From: an uncultured Ruminococcus sp.
GTDB lineage: Bacteria > Bacillota > Clostridia > Oscillospirales > Ruminococcaceae
Length of the DNA stretch: 12,603 nt
NCBI GenBank assembly: GCA_946540705.1
Contig: CAMNJD010000183.1
Span: 1 to 12,603 of the forward strand
Direction of reading: 5' to 3'
The position numbers and the translations under genes were made by a program. Each line of letters begins with the position of its first letter. The first letter of the stretch is position 1. The notes beneath the pieces are model-generated. The model had not been told where the DNA came from. It saw nothing but the letters and a program-made list of their open reading frames with translations, and did no database searches. This document shows positions 1 through 6,800 of the stretch, one piece after another.

Positions 1-255
1 GTTTCACTTGGAAAGCCCGTTCTCAGCTCAATGGCAGTCTTGGGTGAAATTAGCATCAGCGGCACGATCATCAAGACCGATGAACTGGCGAACGCTCTGT
101 AAGTCTGTCTGGACAGCGGAGCGAAAAGAGTTTTGCTGCCGATCACATCGGCTGTGGACATTGCAACCGTACCGCCGGAATTGATTGGCTGTTTCCAGAT
201 TCTTTTCTACAATAGCGCGGAAGATGCCGTATTTAAGGCACTTGGCGTTGAATGA
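1..255 (+). pseudogene. brxL: 3' end of BrxL-type BREX Lon-like protein, with an in-frame stop
   Basis: Frame 1 is open from the left edge to TGA at 253-255, except for TAA at 100-102. The residues after the stop (VCLDSGAKRVLLPITS, then a VPPELIG stretch and the end AVFKALGVE) match my recollection of the C-terminus of Firmicutes BrxL (Lon-like, TIGR02653-type), where the Lon-protease-like fold ends a AAA+ protein. In BREX phage-defence loci BrxL is usually the last core gene, which fits a defence island continuing to the right. Related proteins would have Gln where the TAA lies (CAA to TAA, one transition), so the visible frame looks like a nonsense-mutated gene that loses about the last 51 residues. 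A sequencing error would look the same. Only the 3' part is inside the window, so whether the rest of BREX is present cannot be seen. The next gene starts 32 bases downstream with its own RBS. Confidence 0.75.
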
Positions 256-287
256 TTATTAAGGAGAAAGATAAAGGAGGAGTATCT

Positions 288-854
288 ATGGCAAAAAAGC
301 CGCTTGCACTGATAAATGACGAAAAGCAAGCATTAGCTGAACTCGGACTGAAAAACTGGTATGAGCTTTCAAAAGACAAAGTAATTCCATTACTCCAAAT
401 GATACATCGTATGCCGCAACAACTTATTGATCAGATTGGCAAACAAATTCCTGATTTTGCAAAGGCTGCTTTTACTTTGGCTACAGAAGCGAATAAAGGC
501 GCGAATAAAACTGCACAGGAAGCAATAAAAGGGAATAGTGAAATCGCCGTAGAAGGCACAAAATTGAAAGAAACAGCAATTAGAGGACTTGGAAAGTTAG
601 CAAATCACCCTGATTCAACAAAGGAAGAAAGGGAAAAAGCAGCAGAACGAATTGAAAAAATCTGTTTGTCTGGCACAGAACAGTCCAACAGAGTGATTGA
701 AGGAAATCAGTCTTTGGCAGAAAGCAGTCAATCATCATCTACCGCATCAAATACTCTTTTATGTTGCGAGCTTTTAGCTGGTGCTGCAGTTTTCTTAGGT
801 TATAAAGTCGATCCAAAATTAGTACCTAAACTGCTCGCTAAGATACGAAAATAA
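288..854 (+). CDS. Unrecognised helical protein with C-terminal hydrophobic segment (188 aa)
   Basis: I do not recognise this family. The frame opens at 252, but the start at ATG 288 is preferred because AAAGGAGG lies at 273-280, seven bases upstream, giving a protein beginning MAKKPLALIN. The product is Lys/Ala/Glu-rich and looks mostly helical. Residues about 55-130 are an amphipathic Ala/Lys/Glu stretch (TLATEANKGANKTAQEA, KEEREKAAERIEK). A Ser/Gln-rich linker covers 141-155, and a hydrophobic segment lies at about 157-172 (LLCCELLAGAAVFLGY), followed by a basic tail ending in KIRK. That segment could be a membrane anchor or a buried helix. The gene sits between the brxL remnant and the TIR gene in the same direction, and is more AT-rich than the helicase gene downstream. 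It may form a two-gene unit with the TIR gene, but no motif shows a function. Confidence 0.7.
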   Translation: MAKKPLALINDEKQALAELGLKNWYELSKDKVIPLLQMIHRMPQQLIDQIGKQIPDFAKAAFTLATEANKGANKTAQEAIKGNSEIAVEGTKLKETAIRGLGKLANHPDSTKEEREKAAERIEKICLSGTEQSNRVIEGNQSLAESSQSSSTASNTLLCCELLAGAAVFLGYKVDPKLVPKLLAKIRK

Positions 855-861
855 TCAATTG

Positions 862-884
862 AAGTTGACACAAGTGTCAACTTT
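862..884. repeat. Intergenic palindrome, copy 1
   Basis: A perfect inverted repeat has arms AAGTTGACAC (862-871) and GTGTCAACTT (874-883) around an AA spacer. With the T at 884, these 23 bases are identical to 9315-9337. It begins eight bases after the stop of the 188-aa gene and ends about 40 bases before the TIR start. It could be an operator, an RNA hairpin or a recombination scar. The bases after it (TAACCCG) are a poor U-tract for a terminator. The TTGACA inside each arm has no suitably spaced -10 box. Confidence 0.85.
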
Positions 885-924
885 AACCCGTCCAATAAAA
901 TAGAAACGAAGGAAGGAACGATAA

Positions 925-1626
925 ATGGCGCATTATGATGTTTTTCTATCCCATGCAAATGCTGACAAAATCACCTTTGTCGAGGAATTGAAGCGATCTT
1001 TTGATAAACTCGGAATTAGTGTGTTTTATGATAAGGATACCCTTAAATGGGGAGACAACTGGAAACAGAAGATTGTTGAAGGGCTAAATAACTGTGATTT
1101 CGGTGTGATTGTGATTTCTGAATCCTTCTTTGGCAGAGAATGGACTGAGAAGGAATTAAGAACTCTTCTTTCAAGGCAAAATAAAAGCGGGCAAAAGATA
1201 ATTCTTCCGATTATATATAATATCACGCTCAAAGATCTAGTTGCGCATTACAAAAAGCTGGCTGATATTCAGTTCCTTGATGCATCGCAGTATGACATAA
1301 AAGATATCACGATTCAATTAGCAAGTATTCTTCTTTCCGAAAAAAAGAGTGTAGAACAAAAAGAAGAACAGTTTGCTCTATTTGATTCTGGCTTCAAAAC
1401 GATGAACACTTTGTCATTTTATAAATGGTTTGCACGACTTATCGAAAACGATAATCAGTTTATTGAGGATTACGATGATAGCTTTATTGGCTGGGCAACA
1501 AGTTTCGCTGATGCCTTACAATCATTGCGCGATGAGCGTACTGGACAGATAATGTATCGAATCAATCCGATCTATTATGAAGCAGCCAAAGTCTATTTTG
1601 AAGAAAGAATAAGACCACAGATGTAA
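925..1626 (+). CDS. TIR-domain protein (putative defence NADase or signalling protein)
   Basis: The N-terminal ~140 residues are a TIR domain. They begin YDVFLSHANADK (residues 4-15), followed by FVEELKRSFDKLGISVFYD, a WGD box near 42-44, the hydrophobic strand FGVIVISESFF (59-69) and WTEKEL (73-78). Glu77 in KEL sits where catalytic Glu occurs in NAD-cleaving TIR domains, so NAD+ hydrolysis or cyclic-ADPR-type signalling is plausible. That is inference from the family. Residues 140-233 form an acidic, helical, aromatic-rich C-terminal region that I do not recognise. The start ATG is preceded by AAGGAAGG (about 909-916). The gene lies just after palindrome copy 1 and before the ATPase/helicase pair. 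TIR proteins of this size are common in prokaryotic immune loci, as Thoeris-like effectors or standalone. No membrane segment is seen. The C-terminus may be cut short by a frameshift near 1611. Confidence 0.88.
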   Translation: MAHYDVFLSHANADKITFVEELKRSFDKLGISVFYDKDTLKWGDNWKQKIVEGLNNCDFGVIVISESFFGREWTEKELRTLLSRQNKSGQKIILPIIYNITLKDLVAHYKKLADIQFLDASQYDIKDITIQLASILLSEKKSVEQKEEQFALFDSGFKTMNTLSFYKWFARLIENDNQFIEDYDDSFIGWATSFADALQSLRDERTGQIMYRINPIYYEAAKVYFEERIRPQM

Positions 1627-1700
1627 CTCCGTTAATTCATGGCTTTGTCGAAAAATATTTGATACAAGTAGCGAAATCATTCTATGCTGGAAAACATTAA
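1611..1700 (+). pseudogene. Possible frameshifted C-terminal tail of the TIR protein
   Basis: Reading from 1611 in the frame one base off the TIR frame gives a protein-like stretch (KTTDVTPLIHGFVEKYL, then IQVAKSFYAGKH) ending at TAA 1698-1700. A single A missing in the run around 1609-1612 would join it smoothly to the TIR protein (KVYFEERI, then KTTDV). This frame is also that of the next ORF at 1725. It could be a real truncating indel, a sequencing error or chance. The basis is only composition and frame continuity. Confidence 0.35.
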
Positions 1701-1724
1701 GAAATATGGAGGAATCAAAACCAA

Positions 1725-1985
1725 ATGGAATATGCTGCATATAATCACAAAATTAAATTGATCTGTCACAATAACAACATTTTATCAATATTGAATTTTG
1801 TAACAACATGGCTTAAGCCTAATACAATCAAAAGAATTGAAAAAGGAAACTTGGCTCTCAGAACTTATGCCCAGGTGTTTCTTGATGCCTACAATGCCTG
1901 CCCTTCTGGTGATGGCTTTGATGAGTATGTCAACAAACTGCTTAACGATCAGAATTATATTATTCGCTTAGAAACTAATCACTAA
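1725..1985 (+). CDS. Small unrecognised protein (86 aa)
   Basis: An open frame of 86 codons starts at ATG 1725. A GGAGGA lies at 1708-1713, 11 bases upstream, which is longer than ideal spacing. The product has no signal peptide or recognisable motif. The middle (residues about 25-60: FVTTWLKPNTIKRIEKGN, then ALRTYAQVFLDAY) looks helical, and the end is acidic then basic. The frame is the same as the possible TIR tail that stops at 1698-1700, so this may be either a separate small gene or the 3' end of a decayed larger gene. It lies about 50 bases upstream of the AAA_13 ATPase on the same strand and could be co-transcribed with it. I cannot assign a function. Confidence 0.45.
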   Translation: MEYAAYNHKIKLICHNNNILSILNFVTTWLKPNTIKRIEKGNLALRTYAQVFLDAYNACPSGDGFDEYVNKLLNDQNYIIRLETNH

Positions 1986-2021
1986 TCTCATCTATATATG
2001 CAAATAATCCTCTATTGCATC

Positions 2022-2028
2022 GGAGGTG
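2022..2028 (+). promoter_or_regulatory. Ribosome binding site that fixes the ATPase start
   Basis: GGAGGTG at 2022-2028 is a strong Shine-Dalgarno sequence. The longest open frame would start at GTG 2026, which is inside this SD and so cannot be used efficiently. GTG at 2035 lies eight bases after GGAGG and is the better start. Confidence 0.7.
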
Positions 2029-2034
2029 AAAGGC

Positions 2035-3858
2035 GTGAACGTAAACAGCGATTACAATGGATTATCTGAAATTCGCTTAACACAGTCTATTTTTCAGCAG
2101 GGGTGCTTTGTCCCAGCTCAGATCAACCTAATCATCGGGCGGAACGGAACTGGCAAATCCACCTTCTCAGGGCTAATCCGCAGTACTGAACCGCTTTCGT
2201 TCCAAAGCGGTCGTTCTGCCGGTGAATACCGAATCATGGTGTTTGACCGCCGCTATGTACTTGATAATGTCATGCAGTACGATTCGATTCCTGGTATTGT
2301 CACGTTCAGCAAGCATAACTCGGATATTGAGCAGCGGATTTATGCGCTGAAAGCGGAGTTACAGCAGAATGAAGCGCAGCTCTCTGGCTTTCAGGCTGCA
2401 CTAGACCGCATATCTGATGATAAGATTCAGATCACACATACTGTAGTAGAGTTTTTCTGGGCGCAAACCAAAGATTTCCGCAAGAAGTTTGAGAAGGCAC
2501 TCAGCGGCAAAAAGACGAAGCAAAAGCTCACTGAAGCTCTTCTTGCGGCAGATCCGCGCTATCAGGATATCGGCACATTGTCATCTGTCTATGCTGCTGC
2601 ATTTGGTGAGGAAAAAACGCTGCAACCGCTTCTAAGCACTGTTCAGGATACCAATGCGCTTGACTGCCTGTCACAGTCGGGATTATTGACAGAACCGATC
2701 ATCAGCAGTTCCGATTCTCTCTTTTTCCGCTTCATAAAGAATATCCATGCAGTTGATTGGGTACAGCAGGGACACAGGGAGTTCGGCGAACATACAAACG
2801 GCATCTGTCCGTATTGTCAGCAGACACTTCCAGCCGATTTTGAGGAACAGATCGCAAGCTGTGTAAACGCTGAATACGAATCCGCGCTTCAGCAGTTGCA
2901 GGACTTGCTGGAAACATACCGACAGGCAGCGAATCAGCTGTTTATTCCATTGCAGAACAATCTGAAACAGATGCCTACCGGTACAGATTATCGTGTTCTT
3001 CTCACACTATTGAAAAGGCTGAAAGAGCGCATTAAGTCAAATCTGGAACGAATACAGGCAAAGATACAGTCACCGTCGAATCCTGTTAGTTTGGAGCCGA
3101 CAAAGGACTTGCTATTTGAGATCCAGTCGGAGATTACTGCGATAAACAATGTAATCAACGAGAACAACCGCCTGATCGCTGATCGGAAAAGCAGTCAGAA
3201 GTTATGCTCAGATTCTGTAATTGCATATCTGGCTCATCAGTTCAGACAGGATATTGCAGACTACAAACTCAAGAAAGCACAGATGGAGGCAGCTCGCATT
3301 CCTATGTTGTCCCAGATCGAACAGTCTCAAGCTCAGATCAGAGCTTGTTCTGAACAGGTGAAAACGCTGACACAACAGATCATGGATACCGAAACAGCCG
3401 TCAAAGGCATCAATCAGGTGCTGTCCGAAGCCGCTTTCCGCAGCTTTTATCTGCGGCAGAGTCGAGTTTCAGATCATGCTTATGAAGTCGTGCGCTATGA
3501 CGGAAGCATCGCTGAAAATCTGAGCGAGGGAGAACAGCGCTTTCTGGCGTTTCTGTACTTCTATCATACCGTCAGGCAGGATACCTCCGTTATCAAGCCG
3601 ATCGTTGCGGTACTTGATGATCCTTTCTCCGGCTTAGATCGGGAAGCGTCCGCTATCGTCTTACATCTGATCGAAGATCTGATGAATCATTGCGGAAGTG
3701 CAGAATGCTTGCTGCGGCAGCTATTCGTACTGACCTATCACGAGGACTATTTTCAGACTCTGACACAGAATCCTGTTTGCAGTACGGACAAGGCGCTGGT
3801 GTGCAGATTCAAAAAAGACGAAAACAAAACGCAAATAGAGATCAATCATAATAGGTGA
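2035..3858 (+). CDS. AAA_13/SMC-like ATPase with CxxC motif, partner of the helicase
   Basis: This 607-aa ABC-type ATPase has the layout of the AAA_13 family (PrrC/RloC-like ATPase domains). Walker A is GRNGTGKST (residues 35-43, Lys41). A long, largely helical/coiled-coil insert covers about 95-480 and carries CPYC (Cys258, Cys261), a possible zinc-hook half. The ABC signature is LSEGEQR (496-502), Walker B is IVAVLDDPFSGLD (523-535), and LTYH with His569 is a switch-like histidine. Such proteins dimerise on ATP and often sense or gate DNA in defence systems. Only about 70 residues follow Walker B, and I see no anticodon-nuclease or HNH domain, so catalysis probably comes from a partner. The stop is four bases before the next ATG, and the AGGTGA around the stop serves as the next gene's RBS, which implies translational coupling with the exonuclease-helicase fusion. 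The GTG start was chosen for its RBS spacing. Confidence 0.88.
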   Translation: MNVNSDYNGLSEIRLTQSIFQQGCFVPAQINLIIGRNGTGKSTFSGLIRSTEPLSFQSGRSAGEYRIMVFDRRYVLDNVMQYDSIPGIVTFSKHNSDIEQRIYALKAELQQNEAQLSGFQAALDRISDDKIQITHTVVEFFWAQTKDFRKKFEKALSGKKTKQKLTEALLAADPRYQDIGTLSSVYAAAFGEEKTLQPLLSTVQDTNALDCLSQSGLLTEPIISSSDSLFFRFIKNIHAVDWVQQGHREFGEHTNGICPYCQQTLPADFEEQIASCVNAEYESALQQLQDLLETYRQAANQLFIPLQNNLKQMPTGTDYRVLLTLLKRLKERIKSNLERIQAKIQSPSNPVSLEPTKDLLFEIQSEITAINNVINENNRLIADRKSSQKLCSDSVIAYLAHQFRQDIADYKLKKAQMEAARIPMLSQIEQSQAQIRACSEQVKTLTQQIMDTETAVKGINQVLSEAAFRSFYLRQSRVSDHAYEVVRYDGSIAENLSEGEQRFLAFLYFYHTVRQDTSVIKPIVAVLDDPFSGLDREASAIVLHLIEDLMNHCGSAECLLRQLFVLTYHEDYFQTLTQNPVCSTDKALVCRFKKDENKTQIEINHNR

Positions 3859-3862
3859 ACCA

Positions 3863-6800
3863 ATGAAATCAATCGTATTCTTTGACGCAGAGATCAACCC
3901 CGAAAACGGGCAGATACTGGATATTGGCGCAGTCGATTCTGACGGGCGTCAGTTTCACGCTGCCCCTGTGGGAGAATTCACTGCATTTGTCAAGGAATAC
4001 GGCTTTATCGGCGGTCACAATATTCTTGTCTTTGACCTGAAATATCTTGAAGCGGCGATACCGCAGAGTGCGTCAGCGCAGTATGTTGACACGCTCTGTC
4101 TGTCGCCGCTTTTGTTTCCTGCAAAGCCGTATCACCGGCTTCTGAAAGATGATAAACTTCAGACAGATTCGCTCAGTAATCCACTGGATGATGCTGTGAA
4201 ATCATTTGAGCTATTCTGCGATGAAGTCACGGCGTTTGAAGCGCTGGACGATACGCTGAAACAGATCTGGTATCTGCTGCTGCATCAGCTGCCGGAGTTC
4301 TCCGGTTTCTTCTCGTATCTCGATTTTGCTGCGGACAACGATGCCGTCAAGCTGATTGCGGAGTATTTTGACGGCAAAATCTGTGCAAATGCACCGCTGC
4401 CGTTTTTGGTTATGAATCATCCGCGCGAGCTCGCCTATTGCCTTGCGCTGATCTCCGCAGATGACCGGCATTCGATCACGCCGCCGTGGGTTCAGATCAA
4501 TTACCCGCTGGTGGACAACTATATGCGCGTGCTGCGCAATCATCCCTGTGAAAAGGGATGCCCTTACTGTGCGCAAAAGCTGGATGTCAAACGCAAACTG
4601 ACTGAGATATTCGGCTACCCGACCTTCCGTACATACGAAGGCGAACCGCTACAGGAACGCGCTGCCGATGCTGCCGTTCACAACAAATCGCTGCTTGCGA
4701 TCTTCCCGACCGGCGGCGGAAAGTCAATCACATTTCAGCTGCCTGCGCTCATGGCAGGCGAGAACGCCAAAGGTCTGACCGTTATCATTTCGCCTCTGCA
4801 ATCGCTGATGAAAGACCAGGTGGATAATCTGGCGGAGCGCGGCATTACCGATGCAGTCACAATCAACGGTCTGCTGAATGCTGTGGAGCGTGCCGAAGCG
4901 ATTGAGCGCGTACAGAACGGCATCGCATCTTTGCTCTACATCTCGCCCGAATCGCTGCGCTCACGCACGATTGAGAAGCTGCTTCTCTCGCGGAATGTCG
5001 TGCGGTTTGTCATAGATGAAGCACACTGCTTCTCTGCGTGGGGACAGGATTTCCGCGTGGACTATCTCTATATCGGAGATTTTATCCGTCATCTTCAGGA
5101 AAAGAAGAATATCAGCTATTCAATTCCGGTATCCTGCTTTACGGCAACCGCAAAACAGAAAGTCATCGAGGATATCCGCGACTATTTCAAGGTGAAGCTG
5201 GGGCTGGATCTGGAACTGTATGCGACTACTGCCGCCCGCAGCAATCTTCGGTATGAGGTGCTGTATCAGGCAGATGATAACGAAAAATATGATACGCTGC
5301 GCAGACTGATCGAGCAGAAGAACTGCCCGACGATTATCTATGTATCCCGCACCAAGCGCACTGTGCAGATCGCGCAGAAGCTGACAGATGACGGCTATGA
5401 AGCAAGACCGTTTCACGGTAAAATGGACAGCAGCGAAAAGGTCGAGAATCAGGAGGCGTTTATTGCCGGAGAGGTGCAGATCATTGTTGCAACCTCTGCC
5501 TTTGGCATGGGCGTGGACAAAAAGGATGTCGGTCTGGTGATTCACTTTGATATTTCCGATTCGCTGGAAAACTATGTGCAGGAAGCAGGCAGAGCGGGAC
5601 GCGATCCGAATCTGAATGCAGACTGCTATGTTCTTTTCAATGAAGGCGACCTTGACAAGCATTTTATCCGGCTGAATCAGACAAAGCTCAGCCTTAGTGA
5701 GATTCAGCAAGTCTGGCGTGCGATCAAAAAGCTCTCCGGCAACCGACAGTCATTCAGCCGCTCTGCATTGGAGATTGCAAGAGAAGCGGGCTGGAATGAT
5801 GAACACCGTCCGGAATTGGAAACCCAGGTGAAAACGGCGATTGCTGCGCTGGAAAACGCCGGATATATCGAGCGCGGTCAGAATATTCCGCATGTGTATG
5901 CGACCAGTATTATGGTCGATACAATGGCAGAAGCATCTGAGCGCATCCGTTCCTCTGAATTTTTTGATGAGCAGTCAGAGACAAATGCACTTCGCATCAT
6001 GAACGAGCTGTTCACGAAAAAAACGACTGCCGGAAAGAAAGATGATGGCGAAAGCCGTATCGACTACCTTGCCGATACCCTTGGTCTGTCCCGCGAAAGC
6101 GTGATCGAAGCGGTCAACCGGCTGCGGCAGGAGAAACTTCTTGCGGATTCACAGGATATGAGCGCCTATATCAAGCGCTCGGATTCTGAAAATAAGTCGA
6201 TGAAGATACTGGAACGGTATGCGCAGCTGGAACAGATGCTGCTGAATCTTATGACAGATGAACCGCTGACGCTGAATCTGAAAGAGATCAATGAACAGGC
6301 AGAGCAGCAGGGAATCAAAGGTACATCTGTCAAATCTCTGAAAACCGTTCTGTTTTACTGGACAATCCGCGGATTTATTCAGAAAACCTATTTCCAAACG
6401 GAAAAGGCGCGGGAGATCATCCCGAAGATTGAGATGATCAAGCTGACGGAGCTGTTTTTCAGCCGAATTGCGCTTGCAAAGTTCATTGTCGGCTTCCTGT
6501 ATCAAAGAGCCTACGGTCTGCCTGCGAATCAGAAGGGCGAAACACAGGTGTTATTTTCTGTACTGAAATTACAGGAAGCATATAATTCGCAGTTGACAAC
6601 GGTCAATCCTGTAACGGCAGAAGCGGTACAGGATGCGCTGCTGTATCTCACGAAGATCGAAGCACTGACGCTGGAAGGCGGTTTTCTGGTACTGTATCAG
6701 ACTATGCACATCCGCAGACTGGAAATGGACAACCGTATTCAGTACAAGCAGGATGATTACAAGCAGCTAAACGAGTTTTACAAGCAGAAAATCCAAATGA

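Noticed and set aside
862..884. Promoter inside the palindrome (TTGACA)
   Set aside because: No -10 box lies 16-18 bases downstream in either copy.
2035..3858. PrrC or RloC anticodon nuclease
   Set aside because: The ATPase half fits, but the protein ends about 70 residues after Walker B, and no C-terminal nuclease domain is seen.
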